Of a stretch of DNA of 64,000 bases, positions 36,160 through 46,825 are shown piece after piece. Location of the stretch: contig NBIV01000008.1 in the NCBI GenBank assembly GCA_003194525.1, forward strand, positions 186,001 through 250,000. The letters are read 5' to 3'. The notes under the pieces were generated by a model. That model had not been told where the DNA came from and made no database searches. It worked only from the letters and a program-made list of their open reading frames with translations. Within the stretch, counting starts at the first letter, position 1, and every line of letters begins with the position of its first letter. The DNA comes from Gracilariopsis chorda (taxonomy: Eukaryota; Rhodophyta; Florideophyceae; Gracilariales; Gracilariaceae). The position numbers and the translations under genes were made by a program.

Positions 36160-36568
36160 GGATGTCTAAGATATAAATTTGATATAAGCCTGATAGTTTT
36201 ACCACAGAACAGATAAGTTGTAGGTGTATACCAGATAAACTTTCGGTATATTCTTGAATCGGACACTATGTATCTGCGATTATCATGCAAGATGTCGATA
36301 CGCATTTAATAAATTTCTGAAGTCGTTTTAACCAGTTACTGATACGGAAAATCTCAAAATATACCCGCATATTATCAGAAGCTTACGTTATCCTCTTGAT
36401 CACCTATCAATGACATACCATACACACATCTAACGCATATCCAATAATCTCCAAACTATCTCTTTACGTATCCTTGGGATATCAAATCTCTATATGCCTT
36501 TTTAGCAAACATACGTCCTCAGGAGATATCATTTCTATATCAGTACCTTATCTCTGATTAACACAGGG
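36160..36568 (-). repeat. Right terminal inverted repeat
   Basis: Inverted partner of 31764-32175. Confidence 0.65.
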
Positions 36569-36570
36569 AA

Positions 36571-37118
36571 GTGGTTGAGTTAGAAAACGTTCTCGGAAAT
36601 GTTTTTAGCGTTTCCAATTTGTTTCGGATAACGGATTATCATTATTGGGACTTCTCCATTGCAAAACCCGGCTTTTTAGAGGTCCAAAAAGTTTCTCAAA
36701 AACTGCAGAAATTGAAGCCATTCGGGGTGCTAAAGCCTGTCGTAACAGCCAAGCATGTAGTATGCGTGTCTGTGAATGAGGAACTCGAACGTTTTGCTGC
36801 GGAGCACCATTTATGTCTGATCTCTCTTCAGCTCAGAAAAGAAAACGAAAGTCTTCCTCAACAAAGAAGATACTTAACCCGAATTATTCAGAAGTGTAGC
36901 TCTTACATGAAAAGTACTTTGAAAGTAGGTCCGATTTGGTTCAATGCAAAGAAAAAACTTTTGTATCTCTAGCTTTACCGGCTCGTTTTGTAATCTCCAA
37001 AGGACGGTTTGAAGCTTTGCAGCAGCTTTTAAAGTTCCTTTTTGGATTCCAAGGTGGTATAATTGAAGTACACATGCTCTTTCTGTTCTTAAGCGGATTG
37101 GACATCGAGAGTGTTTAA
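36571..37118 (+). pseudogene. Unknown protein, possibly one gene with a frameshift
   Basis: Frame 36571-36972 (133 codons, GTG first) overlaps frame 36936-37118. The first starts just outside the right inverted repeat and contains a hydrophobic run VVTAKHVVCVSVNEELERF; the second has FVISKGRFEALQQLLKFLFG. No domain recognised; a host gene interrupted by the transposon is possible. Confidence 0.3.
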
Positions 37119-38364
37119 AGTGGATCGATTTGAAAACAGTAATTGCTTGTTCTTGTGCTGTGTCTGCTCTCCATCATTACATTGAGAAAGAGACAGTGGT
37201 ATGCACTGGAGTTTTGCATGAAACGCTTTTGTTTATGAGAAAAGCGGAGACCGTCAAATGCAGACTAGAATAAATTACAAGTGCGATATAGCATATTGTG
37301 AACGTAAATGGGCTACAAGCATAGAGGGTAGTGGGGTGTCTGTTTTGCGTTAAAAGCTGTGTACACATGTTGTTTTGCTACGCCATGGTTTGTTTTCAAA
37401 GAGTGTGCGGGAATTATTGGGGTCAGCACTATTTAAAGATTACTGAAGATACTACAGCAGTCGGTGATGGGAGGTGAAGCTTCTTTCAAGAGGTAAAGAA
37501 GCATCGCTCAAGGTTATTTAGCGTATTGTGGCAAAAAAAATATGCTTACAAGATATTCAAACAAGGCTATGCACAAGAAGGCACAAAGCAGGGCAGCTGA
37601 GCTTAGATGTGCGGGAGCGAGTGCCGATAGTTAAAGAAGGTGGGAGAATTGTTCTTGCCCAGAGATTTATTTGACGCCAAGAACTGTACATGGGTCTTCC
37701 TGGGAGGCAGCGCCGTCGACGCTCCAAAATCAGAACAATGCAACAGTATTGATCTTTTTCCCTTCTCACCCTCCCCTACTTTGATGCAGCTCGATTCAGA
37801 ACGGTACCTGTCTTTAAAGCAGACATGAAGTGGAGGAGTCTGCTGCCGTACAGTGCAGATAAAATTCCTGAATATTTCAAGAAAGCACTTTTGCTTAACA
37901 CAGCAACAAAGGTAGTGGTCAGAAGGGTCAATTTGAGACAAAAACGGTGCCTCAAATAGCATCTAATTTGATCGTAAAATCGCATGCTTTATGAGAGACG
38001 GTGCTGCCACAAGACGAAAAGAGGTTTATTTGAGACGATGCTACCGCGCGGCTACCATTTCCTTCGCGGCACCTAGCGCGTCAACCGCAGTTGATTTGAT
38101 ATTCTGACTTCTTGTGCTCCCTTTGCGCGAATACCATTGTGCTTATCGCGCCTCGCCTTTGCACTGCGAAGTCGTAGAAGAACACGAGTCAACAAAATGT
38201 AGTCCGCCGGGCTTTGGACAAGCCAAGACATACGCGCCTTAACATGCAAACGTGTGTGAACTCTTTTAGTGCATTTTTCAGTCTGTACACTAGGATCATC
38301 ATTTACCTTTCCGATGAAAAAGTTTTAGTCTTCAAATTCACAGAAAGTTTTTTTGTTGTGAACC
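37119..38364. other. Non-coding flank of element 2
   Basis: Only short frames (for example 37603-37962 minus) without signatures. Before the insertion it continued into 49909-50677. Confidence 0.4.
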
Positions 38365-38369
38365 ACATG
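38365..38369. repeat. Target-site duplication ACATG, left copy
   Basis: Matches ACATG at 49904-49908, directly outside the right LTR. Confidence 0.9.
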
Positions 38370-39176
38370 TGTGGTGCAATGCCCCAAAGGGGAAAAACAC
38401 CGAAAGACGTCCGGGATCTTCCTCTCACGAGGTGAACCCAGTTGGGTAGAGCCCTCCCAGAGGTGTCACGGCGAAGCCGGTTTGTAAGACCAGGGACACC
38501 TGTCGCGACTCGCGCAGGGAGGTGAAGGCGAAGAATCGGTATCCGCGTGAGCGGGGCGTGATCCTCAGTAGAGGTATGTTTCCACGTAAGTGGGGGTGTG
38601 TGAGCGGATGCGCACACGAGGGCCGCGGATAGCGGGAGGTGCTACCCTAAAAAGGGGAAAGAGGAAGGACGAGTGGGTCGCGAGAGCGACGAGTAGATAC
38701 GGCAATGCCGGTGGACAGGACTCCCTATACAGGGCGAAACACCAATATGATTGGAACAATTAGTACTCCCAATGATGGGTCTCCTTTAGATGTGCAAGGG
38801 GGGTGAACTTCCGTACACTACGGTGCTTCCCTCCAAGGAGGAGTTGAGAACACGCGGAGGCGGTAAAGCTCAGAGCCAATTCCCCAGGTTGGGGTCCCTT
38901 GTTGGGGAAGGTTTACTGGTGCGACGGCAGTGCGCCGTCGCACTAAGTACTAGCTTCCCAGAAATGGGTGTGAAAATAATAAATAAAATTAACTAAAATA
39001 CTCCACATTCCGTGGCAACATCCACTACTGTGGCCAACCGCCAATTGACCCAAAACCGTGTCCCACGTGTCCATACCCACCGTAGTGGGGCGTAGTTCAT
39101 ATACACACTACACAACCGATAATATCGGGAAAACAATCAAGTACCAAGAATCCCTCCCTGAGGGCGTTGCACTTCA
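38370..39176 (-). repeat. 3' LTR of element 2
   Basis: 807 bp. Carries more than 20 perfect CCNN-loop-NNGG hairpins and one 10-bp stem with 5-nt loop at 38919-38943. For the antisense ORF this LTR is the upstream one and could supply its promoter. Confidence 0.92.
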
Positions 39177-39190
39177 TATCCCCCCCCTAA
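39177..39190 (-). promoter_or_regulatory. Polypurine tract of element 2
   Basis: On the minus strand AGGGGGGGGATA directly precedes the 3' LTR, the usual place where plus-strand DNA synthesis is primed. Confidence 0.7.
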
Positions 39191-39232
39191 GACGGGAAAA
39201 CGACCGCGGACGCGGAGGATTCCCAGACGAAA

Positions 39233-41020
39233 ATGGGTGATAAAAGCAAGTGCTTTGTCTCCGGTTCTCCGGTAAATTCCTCTGCACCAGAGTCCTCAAG
39301 TGCACAAACGACAACAACAGCCACCCTCGACAAGGGAGAAATGAACGACGACAACAACATCAACAACCACAGCCAACCTCCGAGACTTCTCGGGCGATAC
39401 ACCACCGGTTTCCGGTCAGTTCCCCTGCCTCAGGGCGATCGAAATCCGGTACAACCGGGAAATACGGCTGCTGAAGCCGACCATCCCTTCGCACTACCAC
39501 CTTCGGTGGTGTCCTCCGGAACCACTCCGGTGTCCAACTGGCCAACTTACAACACCCTGGTGGGGCTCAACCCGATGAATCGGAATCACGCGTCGCGCCT
39601 GCGCCTTACCCCGTGGTTTCACCCGGTCGCTGTCCTCAATGAGGGGTTGGTCACCGCTTATGCGGATGGTTCAGACACCCTTCCGGGGGATCTGCCCAGG
39701 GCAGTCACCACATCGTGGGATTGGCGTCACCGGATTGCGATTCCGCGTCACCACCTCCGAAGAAACTCGGGCGAGACCGTCGCTGCGGCGCAGACCGCGT
39801 TGACGCGGATGGCGTACCAACGGCAGAGCCGGGCTCCATTCGATGTACCGGTCCCACCGGAGTTTGGCTTCGACGTTAGCTACTTCCGCACTCGCGGGGA
39901 GATTGGGTACGGCGAGAACCTGTTCCGCCTCGAGACCCTCGCTTGGAGGAATTTCCCCGCAGCGCGGCAAGAGGCCCTTTGCTGGGAGCGACCGATTATT
40001 CGGGCGGAGTTCAGGTACCTTCCCCGGCAATACCGGTCCAACTTTCTCCAAAACTTCATCCGCTACGAGCGGCGTTGGCGATCCCGATTCGGGTACTTTA
40101 TCCCGTATCAGAACGTGGAGATAGAGCGGATTGCGCCGCCTCACCGACTAGGTCGGTATGTAGCACTCCCCGAGTGGTGGCGCTTCCATGAAGCCTGCCG
40201 GGGGTGCTACGTAGAACTTCCGCCGGTACTTACGTACCTCGGTTCGCTGCTCATGCAGGATCCCCGGTCGGGGTTGTGGTCCGTAGTGGTTACGGAGTGG
40301 GCGACCCGCAACGCGGCTTATATCCTCAACGAGGCGTACGACCAGTATCGTCTCTGGTTCCTTCAACCGCGCGTGCGGGCAGCGATCCGAAACCTGGATC
40401 TTCGCATCCCCCTTGGGGGCCAGGCCAACAATGAAGAGGTCCTCCAATTACTTGGGTACATCGACAGCGTTAGCTGGAGTGAGGTCCCGCTGGAGCAAAG
40501 CGGTCGTCTGGATGGCGGCAGCGGTAACACCGGTGGCCCGGGACTGGGTAGAAACACCGCCCTTGCGGGTGATTTTATCTACTTCGACCCCTGGGAGTTC
40601 CGGGAAATTTCCTCCGAGGAGGCGCGAGAACTTCGCGATGCGCCCCGGCATGTGCCGGAAGACCACCCGGTGGGGTACGTCGATTCTGACGATTACTACC
40701 GCGCATACGGCGGGGATGACCCAATGGTCGATAACGATCCGGAAGAGCCCGGGGAGATGGACGTAGAGGACACCGGCGCTAGCGCGGAAGCTTCCCCAGA
40801 GGGGGTACCTCCGGCCGAGCCGGCTGCTGACCCTTCGGCGGCGAGTGCCGGACCTTCTATCCCCAGCGGGGTAACGGCGAATGAAAACGAGATCATCGCG
40901 CGTTTTCTCCGGGGTGCCGGTCTTAGCGCTGCCGAGGTATCGGGGGATGTCACCACCATGGCGGACGCGTTGGCCTACCACCTTGCTGGGGGTTACGCCC
41001 CGGGCAACGGCGAAGAGTGA
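39233..41020 (+). CDS. Antisense ORF of element 2, unknown protein (595 aa)
   Basis: Intact from ATG 39233 (57 bp inside the 3' LTR edge) to TGA 41018-41020, convergent with the end of pol at 41214. Residues 1-100: Ser/Thr/Asn/Pro-rich, likely disordered. About 100-420: compact, rich in Trp, Arg, Tyr (WRNFPAARQEA, RYERRWRSRFGYF, LPEWWRFHEACRG, VVTEWATRNAAYILNEAYD). About 450-545: acidic and Ala/Pro-rich; last 45 residues form a possible helix pair. No signal peptide, membrane span, zinc or catalytic motif seen. Element 1 has a decayed relative in the same place, which argues for real coding use. Function unknown; nucleic-acid or Gag binding would be a guess. Confidence 0.75.
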   Translation: MGDKSKCFVSGSPVNSSAPESSSAQTTTTATLDKGEMNDDNNINNHSQPPRLLGRYTTGFRSVPLPQGDRNPVQPGNTAAEADHPFALPPSVVSSGTTPVSNWPTYNTLVGLNPMNRNHASRLRLTPWFHPVAVLNEGLVTAYADGSDTLPGDLPRAVTTSWDWRHRIAIPRHHLRRNSGETVAAAQTALTRMAYQRQSRAPFDVPVPPEFGFDVSYFRTRGEIGYGENLFRLETLAWRNFPAARQEALCWERPIIRAEFRYLPRQYRSNFLQNFIRYERRWRSRFGYFIPYQNVEIERIAPPHRLGRYVALPEWWRFHEACRGCYVELPPVLTYLGSLLMQDPRSGLWSVVVTEWATRNAAYILNEAYDQYRLWFLQPRVRAAIRNLDLRIPLGGQANNEEVLQLLGYIDSVSWSEVPLEQSGRLDGGSGNTGGPGLGRNTALAGDFIYFDPWEFREISSEEARELRDAPRHVPEDHPVGYVDSDDYYRAYGGDDPMVDNDPEEPGEMDVEDTGASAEASPEGVPPAEPAADPSAASAGPSIPSGVTANENEIIARFLRGAGLSAAEVSGDVTTMADALAYHLAGGYAPGNGEE

Positions 41021-41213
41021 GCTCCTTTTGTCCAGTTTTCCTGGTATTCTTTCCCTGGCTATGCCAGTTAGTGTAGTGTAGTATCGTGAGGAGCTAGCTG
41101 CTCCCCTGAATAAACTTTCCCGTTTAGAACGGTGATTTCCAATTAGCATTCCCCGTCTTAGACGGACTTTCCCTTGCTATCCTTTCTCATTGCCCTCCGC
41201 TCGCGCGGCAACG

Positions 41214-41789
41214 TTACCCAACTTGGGCATTAACCAGCGTGGCTGGGGCTGCAGTTCCCGTTTGACGGTGGTATCGCACGATCTGCGACCGTGGGAGGTG
41301 TTCAATTGGCTCCCACGTATCCCCACTGGGGTCGTACCCGTACCAGCGGACGCGGTATTGTAGAATACCATCCTGGTCCCAGGTGTGTCCGACAAGTCGG
41401 TCTACTACGAACTCTCGTTCGTAGACCTGCCGGCCGTGCCGGGTGGTGGTTGTACTCCCTTGCGAGGGTTGTCCGCGGTGCGGTATAATGTCCCTTAGCA
41501 GGGTGTTCGGCGATAACTCCGACGTTGCCGTGCGCTGTCCTAGTGGCCGCTGCTCATGCGGGAAAATATCCCTCAAGAGGGTATGTGGTGTCACGGTTTT
41601 CCCCGGCAAGTCATTCCCCATTGGGGTGTCGTTGTTCCCGTCTTCACGGTAGGCCAGGCGAACCGCCAACCGGCGGGGGACTTGAACTCCGCATTCGCGG
41701 TTGAACTCACGAACCGCGAGTTTGCGGGAAGATGACCGCTCCTGCGGAATCGGCGTTTCCACGATCCCCTGGAGGGTCCCGTGCGGCAC
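41214..41789 (-). CDS. Chromodomain tail of element 2 pol
   Basis: 191-codon frame overlapping the end of the long pol frame (41707-44769) in another frame, so a shift between about 41790 and 41950 is needed to join them. Residues about 128-185 form a chromodomain: EFVVDRLVGHTWDQDGILQY, RVRWYGYDPSGDTWEPIEHL. It is like element 1's chromodomain (YVVDRIV...WYGYGPEDDQW). It is expected to bind methylated histone tails and direct integration. Stop at 41214 lies 193 bp from the antisense ORF's stop. Confidence 0.8.
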   Translation of the reverse strand: MPHGTLQGIVETPIPQERSSSRKLAVREFNRECGVQVPRRLAVRLAYREDGNNDTPMGNDLPGKTVTPHTLLRDIFPHEQRPLGQRTATSELSPNTLLRDIIPHRGQPSQGSTTTTRHGRQVYEREFVVDRLVGHTWDQDGILQYRVRWYGYDPSGDTWEPIEHLPRSQIVRYHRQTGTAAPATLVNAQVG

Positions 41790-44769
41790 GGTGGTTGGAT
41801 GGCAAACCGCCTCCCTGCCAGGCGCACGAGCGCACCGTACGTTCCGGCGGCGCCGTGGTGTCCCCGGCTACTGGGGGGTTGCCTAAGGCTAACTCCGGTA
41901 CACCGGTATTTTGGTCAAAATTCCCCTTTGGGGGGTGCCGGGCAGGTGCCGATGACACCCTTTTCAGGGGCCTGGCCGCTAAGTGCGGTGCACCGTCTCC
42001 ATGAGGAGGAGCAGCGTCCGGTACGACCGGTTTCGAGCGTGCGATGGCGCGCGTTTTTCCCGAGTTCCTCGGTTCTTCGCCGCAGCGTTGCGGTAGTTGG
42101 CGCAAATTATTCCCCGGAACGGGGGCTTCGATTCCGTCTGCGACGGGGAGCGTTTCCGAGCGCTGCGCGCCAGGGCCTGAAGCTTCGGATGCGGCTTGGC
42201 TACCCTTTTCCCCGATAGGGGTGTGGGTATTTCCCAGCGGCGCTGGTGTATCTGGGCGCCTCTTCTCCGCGGGGCGCGGGTCTGAGCGACCTGATTGAAC
42301 CGCTTCCGCGGGGACTTCCGCCAATGGCGGCTTTGAGGCATCTCCCTGCTCAGGGGATTGAGGGCGATTGTCGCCGTACTCCCGTATCGGGGATCCTTCC
42401 CTGACAGGGGTGTGCGGTAGCTGCGTTTCAGCTTCCCGTGTAACACGGTGTATTTGCCGCCTTTGCGGGACCTGCGCGTCTGGTTCCTGTTGCACAGCGC
42501 TGCCCGAGGACGGGGGATTAGTGTCGCGTGAGATACTCCGTGCTCCACGGTCAGTTGTCCGTATGGTACGGCGTGTTTCCCGTTGCGACGGCGATCTCAT
42601 TCCTCGAAAACGAGTGTTCTCCTCCCCCTCCTGAGACGGAGCGGCGGGATAAGGGATAACATGCCCCGCCTGGCGGGTGTAGATTCGCGCCATAGGGGCG
42701 GGCACAGAGAGGCCCGAATTACCCGGCTGAGCCGGTGAGTCCGACAGGGTCGGTAGGTCTGAGAGTCCCCGGGAGGGGTGTGGTAGCACGGTAGGCCGTC
42801 TCACCACCGATGTATCGGAAGCAGAGCCATATTCCAGCGTAGGGTCCAGCGTAGCTGGTGCAGCCTCAGTCGAGGGTGGCGGAGCTAGCACGATGCGATC
42901 GCGAGATAACCGCTCATGCGCGTCACCCATTTCCACAACCACTGTGTCCGTCGTGACGGAGATAACCTTGAAAGGACCATCCGCCACAGGCGAGAGCTTA
43001 TGGTGCTTCTCCCTTTCAGGGTTGTAGTACTCCTTGCGGACGAATACGAAGTCCCCGGAGTTGATCTGTTCCGGTTTGCCTCCTCGCAAGCGAGCATCGA
43101 AATTCCGTTTGTAGACGGCTTGGGCGTGGTCCATCGCCTTCCGCGCTGCGGGTACCAGCTTGGTCAGCCATGCTTTCCACTTCTGGCGGTAATCCTTCAC
43201 AGAAGGGAACGCGTCCAACGTAGGTTGGGATTCCAACGCCATTGGCGGGGGTGTCCGTGAAAGGACCAACTCGAAAGGGGATATTCCGGTAGTCCGGTGT
43301 ACCTGCGTATTGTACGCAAAGGTCACGGCATCCGTGTAGATATCCCAAGTCTTGGGGTGGTCAGCCGTGTAAGCACGGAGAGCTGCGAGCATTGTCCGGT
43401 TGAAACGCTCGACCTGCCCATTAGACTGGGGATGATACGTGGTCGTGAAGAGATTCTTCACGTCCAGTATCCGACAGACGTCCTGGAAAAATCGCGATGC
43501 GAACTGTTTCCCGTTGTCGGAAAGTAGCTCCAAAGGAGGTCCGTAGGCAAACACCCAATGCCGCACAAAGGCGTGAGCGACCGTGTAGGCGGTAATCCTC
43601 TTTAGAGGGACTGTCCGAACTAATTTCGAGAACCTGTCCGTAATAACGAGTAGGAACTTGTTGCCTCTCCTGGTAGAGAGCAATGGTCCGAGAATGTCAA
43701 TTGCGACAAACTCGAGCGGCGCCCTGGCGGGGAATAGCTTCATCCGTTTGGAGTGCTTCCGGAGTTTGACCCGGTTCTTCGCGCATTGCGTGCAAAACCG
43801 CACCGTAGCGTAGCAATCAACCGCCATGGCGGGCCAGTAGAAATCCCTGCGAAGGGTTAGATAAAGCTTCCTCCCACCGGAGTGTCCCCCGAGTTTCGGG
43901 TAATGCGAAAGGTGCAATATCCGCTTCTGTAGCGTGTGCGGTACCACAACTTGTGGGGTAGCCTCGACGGTCCTCACGAGGTAACCAATGTCGTTCACCC
44001 CGAAGGGGAGGTTCTCTCCGCCGTTGAGGCGTGCACGTATCCTTGTACAGAAGGGGTCCCCGAATTGTTCTCGGATCATTTCCTCGGTCTCAACCGGTAC
44101 ATAATTTCCCGGTATGGGTTTCTCAGAATCATCTCGCGATGCGAGTAGGTAGTCGAAGTCAGCATCTTCGTCCCAGTTTTCTGGCTCAGCCTCGACGGCA
44201 CATTCCGGATCATCCGGGTCCATTGCCATGAAACATGGGACTTCATCATCCTCCGTTGGGAGTGCCTCCCCACTTGTGGGTAAACGCGACAGAGCGTCGG
44301 CTTGGGTGTTCTGCGCGCCCTTTTTATAAATGACTTGGAAGTCATATTCCGCGAGGCGGAGTCTCCAGCGCATGAGGCGTCCCGACGGGTCGGAGATATT
44401 CATTAACCACCTCAGTGAGGAATGATCCGTGTACACGGTGAAATGGACTCCCATAAGGTAGGGGCGCAGAGTGGTCATCGCCCATACGACGGCGAGGCAC
44501 TCTTTCTCCGATACGGAGTAGTTCCGCTCATGGACATTGAGCGAGCGCGACCAATAACCAATTGGGTGTCGTTCCCCCTCGGGGGTGGTTTGAAAAAGAG
44601 CACACCCGACTTGGTAGTCGCTCGAGTCCGTATCTACGGAGTATGGCAACCCAAGTTTTGGGAGATGTAGGATTGGTGCTGATGTGACAGCCTCCTTCAA
44701 GGAGTTAAAGGCTTCCGATTGCTCGGGCGTAAATGTTCCCAGTTTTGGGGGGTTCCCCTTTCGCAACAA
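41707..44769 (-). CDS. Element 2 pol, RNase H and integrase part
   Basis: 1020 codons. It opens in the RT thumb (LLRKGNPPKLGTFTPEQ), then RNase H with SVDTDSSDYQVGCALFQ and AQNTQADALSRLP, then integrase: HHCC domain (LSHYPKLGGHSGG ... FCTQCAKN), first Asp in FVAIDILGPL, second in LLSDNGKQF, Glu in HPQSNGQVERFNRTML, and a GPF region (VADGPFKVI). The last about 370 residues are Pro/Arg/Ser-rich and disordered. The frame is joined to 44775-46799 across one missing base at GCGCCC-TGA. All catalytic residues are present. Confidence 0.9.
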   Translation of the reverse strand: MLRKGNPPKLGTFTPEQSEAFNSLKEAVTSAPILHLPKLGLPYSVDTDSSDYQVGCALFQTTPEGERHPIGYWSRSLNVHERNYSVSEKECLAVVWAMTTLRPYLMGVHFTVYTDHSSLRWLMNISDPSGRLMRWRLRLAEYDFQVIYKKGAQNTQADALSRLPTSGEALPTEDDEVPCFMAMDPDDPECAVEAEPENWDEDADFDYLLASRDDSEKPIPGNYVPVETEEMIREQFGDPFCTRIRARLNGGENLPFGVNDIGYLVRTVEATPQVVVPHTLQKRILHLSHYPKLGGHSGGRKLYLTLRRDFYWPAMAVDCYATVRFCTQCAKNRVKLRKHSKRMKLFPARAPLEFVAIDILGPLLSTRRGNKFLLVITDRFSKLVRTVPLKRITAYTVAHAFVRHWVFAYGPPLELLSDNGKQFASRFFQDVCRILDVKNLFTTTYHPQSNGQVERFNRTMLAALRAYTADHPKTWDIYTDAVTFAYNTQVHRTTGISPFELVLSRTPPPMALESQPTLDAFPSVKDYRQKWKAWLTKLVPAARKAMDHAQAVYKRNFDARLRGGKPEQINSGDFVFVRKEYYNPEREKHHKLSPVADGPFKVISVTTDTVVVEMGDAHERLSRDRIVLAPPPSTEAAPATLDPTLEYGSASDTSVVRRPTVLPHPSRGLSDLPTLSDSPAQPGNSGLSVPAPMARIYTRQAGHVIPYPAAPSQEGEENTRFRGMRSPSQRETRRTIRTTDRGARSISRDTNPPSSGSAVQQEPDAQVPQRRQIHRVTREAETQLPHTPVREGSPIREYGDNRPQSPEQGDASKPPLAEVPAEAVQSGRSDPRPAEKRRPDTPAPLGNTHTPIGEKGSQAASEASGPGAQRSETLPVADGIEAPVPGNNLRQLPQRCGEEPRNSGKTRAIARSKPVVPDAAPPHGDGAPHLAARPLKRVSSAPARHPPKGNFDQNTGVPELALGNPPVAGDTTAPPERTVRSCAWQGGGLPSNHRAARDPPGDRGNADSAGAVIFPQTRGS

Positions 44770-44774
44770 CGCGT

Positions 44775-46825
44775 TCAGGGCGCTGCAGTATCCGAAAAGT
44801 TCGGGATAAACCGTCGATAGACGTTTACCAGCCCCAGAAAGGAGCGCAGTTCCGTTTGAGTACGGGGTTCTTTCGCCTCAACGAGGGATTTGACTCGAGC
44901 TTTCTCGATCGCTAACCGTCCAGGACGGATAATGTGACCCAGATACTTCACAGTATCTGTGAAAAACTCGCATTTCCTCAACTTGAGGGTAATTCCCGCA
45001 TCGCGGAGTACGGTCAGCACGTCTCGGACGTGAGTGAGATGGTCGTCCAACGAGTTGGAGAAGATGATAATATCATCAAGGTAGACCAGACAACTCCGCC
45101 ACTTAAAGCGGTTGAGTAGAATATCTACTGCACGCTGAAAGGTGGCGGGGGCGTTGGTTAACCCAAATGGCATCCGCTTGAAGCGGTACGTTCCTGCATG
45201 GCAGGTGAATGCGGTTTTGTCGCGATCCTCCTGTCTGACAGGTACTTGCCAATATCCCCAATTGGCATCAAGGGCCGTGAACACGGTGGCGTCTCCAAGG
45301 GAGTCAATGCACTCGTCCATACGAGGGATGGGGTACGTGTCCCTAACAGTCACGGCATTGAGCCGGCGGTAGTCGACACAGAACCTCCAGGTTCCGTCAG
45401 CCTTTAAAGCCAGTACAACTGGGGATGCCCAGGGCGATTGAGCGGGCTCAATCACACCTGCGCGGAGCATCTTGTCCACCTGGGACTGCTCCTCTTCCCG
45501 AGCTTTCGGACCTGCCCTGTAAGGGGGTTGTGCAACCGGTCGCGCACCGGGGATTAAATCGATCCGGTGTTCCGTTGCATCAATCTCGCCAAGCGAGCCA
45601 TCCCACATTGTGGTGAATTCCCGTAACATAGTACGGAGTTTGTTGCGGTGCGACTCTGGCACGTGGCTGAAGTCCAGCGCTTCAAGTGCTTTTTCCGGAT
45701 CAATCCGGTCATTGCTCGATGGAGCATTGTCCTGTGGAACAGGTGTGGTTCGCAATTCCGAGTTACTCGGTATGTTCGACGCTGAAGTAGCGGTTTCCTC
45801 CCCCTCCTTAGACTTGACGTCTTCGGACGGCGGGGTGAACTCCTCAGAAGAGGTGGTAACTCCGAGTACATCGGCGGCTGTCATCTTCGTTGGCAGCATT
45901 CCCATAGGATGGGGGGTTACACTCCCAATTACTTGGTGTTTGACCAGATACTGGGGGTGTTTGCCAAGGTTGGCAACCAATATCCGGAAAGGAACATCCG
46001 GGGAAATGGAGACAATTCCATTAGCCAGCGCCAGCTGGGATTTCTCGTACAACGAGGCGAGGGGTTGTATAACCCGAAGACCGTGTTGACGGGAATTTAC
46101 CTGTACCCAGACTTGGGACTCAGCCGGTATAGAAACCGAGGCAGCGACGCGGAGCTTGGTGGACTCGCGGGACGCGGGCGGTGGTTCCTGCGCAGCAGGG
46201 AGCGGAACTTGTTTCCGAGAGGACCGCTTTAGCGGGCGGCGAACAATCGGAACCGACGATCCGTCGTCAAGTTCTACACGCCTGAGGCGGGGCCTGATTG
46301 CGTCGACAAATCTGTCGCAGTAATCACATCCCAGTATGACTGGTGCTGCCAGTGAACGGCAAACGATGAAGTCCAACTTCACCACAGATGTACCAAGTCT
46401 CACGACGAGGTCCACTGTGCCCACCGTTTGTAACGGATTGTTGTTCGCATCCGAAATGTCGGGGACCGCGTCAGAGCGGATACGCGACCGCACAAGCGGG
46501 GGTAACAATGATTCCACGACAAAGTTGGGGCCTGCACCTGTATCCAGGACGGTGAGAAACCTCACCATAAACTGGGGGTCAAGGCCAAGGTCGGCATAGA
46601 CCTTATAATTGCGCTTGGCCAAGACCAAGACTCTACCGGGAATCCGGGGATTTTTACTCCGTATCCACGGGCGACGCAACACACCGAGGTGCGCAGAGTC
46701 CGCGTCAGCGGTGTCTTTCCTCGAGAGGACTTTCACCGGGGAGCGAGGCGAGGACGCCTCGGGCGCCAACAGCCTCGTTTTTGAGGACGCCTCTCCCAAA
46801 GGGGAGACTCCCTCAGTTAGTTTTC
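44775..46825 (-). CDS. Element 2 pol, protease and reverse transcriptase part
   Basis: Open from the gag/pol overlap to TGA at 44775-44777. Protease: TVLDTGAGPNFVVES and VILGCDYCDRFVDAI. RT: KADGTWRFCVDYRRLNAVT, FKRMPFGLTNAPATFQRAVD, catalytic LVYLDDIIIFSNS, then thumb LRSFLGLVNVYRRFIPNFSD. The first Leu-codon start at 46799 is not a real start: the frame is open up to the frameshift site, so synthesis as a Gag-Pol fusion is expected. It ends early because one C seems to be lost in the CCC before TGA; the next frame continues the RT without a gap in homology. Confidence 0.9.

Larger units (their letters stand above)
31764..36568. mobile_element. DNA transposon with about 410-bp terminal inverted repeats
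   Basis: The left end 31764-32175 and right end 36160-36568 are inverted copies (about 75% alike by eye). Shared landmarks, left read in reverse: GATATCATTTCC/TATATCAGTAC, GGTATATTCTTGAATC, ATTTCTGAAGT, CAGAAGCTT and TACACACATCTA. Outer tips read CCCAGTGG and CACAGGG. Long inverted ends are typical of Mutator-like and some other DNA transposons, but no transposase motif is readable in 32176-36159, which holds only short frames, and no target duplication was found. Old and probably inactive. Confidence 0.65.

Noticed and set aside
38370..39176. Regularly spaced short palindromes considered as a CRISPR-like array
   Set aside because: The stems differ from one to the next and there are no identical repeats with spacers; the host is eukaryotic.
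40448..41149. 233-codon minus-strand ORF inside the antisense gene region
   Set aside because: Arg/Gly-rich shadow of the acidic C-terminus of the 39233-41020 ORF; no domain, and the pol homology ends before it.
41732..42298. Plus-strand ORFs opposite the pol tail
   Set aside because: Composition-driven shadows in GC-rich, hairpin-rich sequence.
41979..42548. 189-codon minus-strand ORF
   Set aside because: Alternative frame of the low-complexity pol tail; the pol frame itself is open across it.
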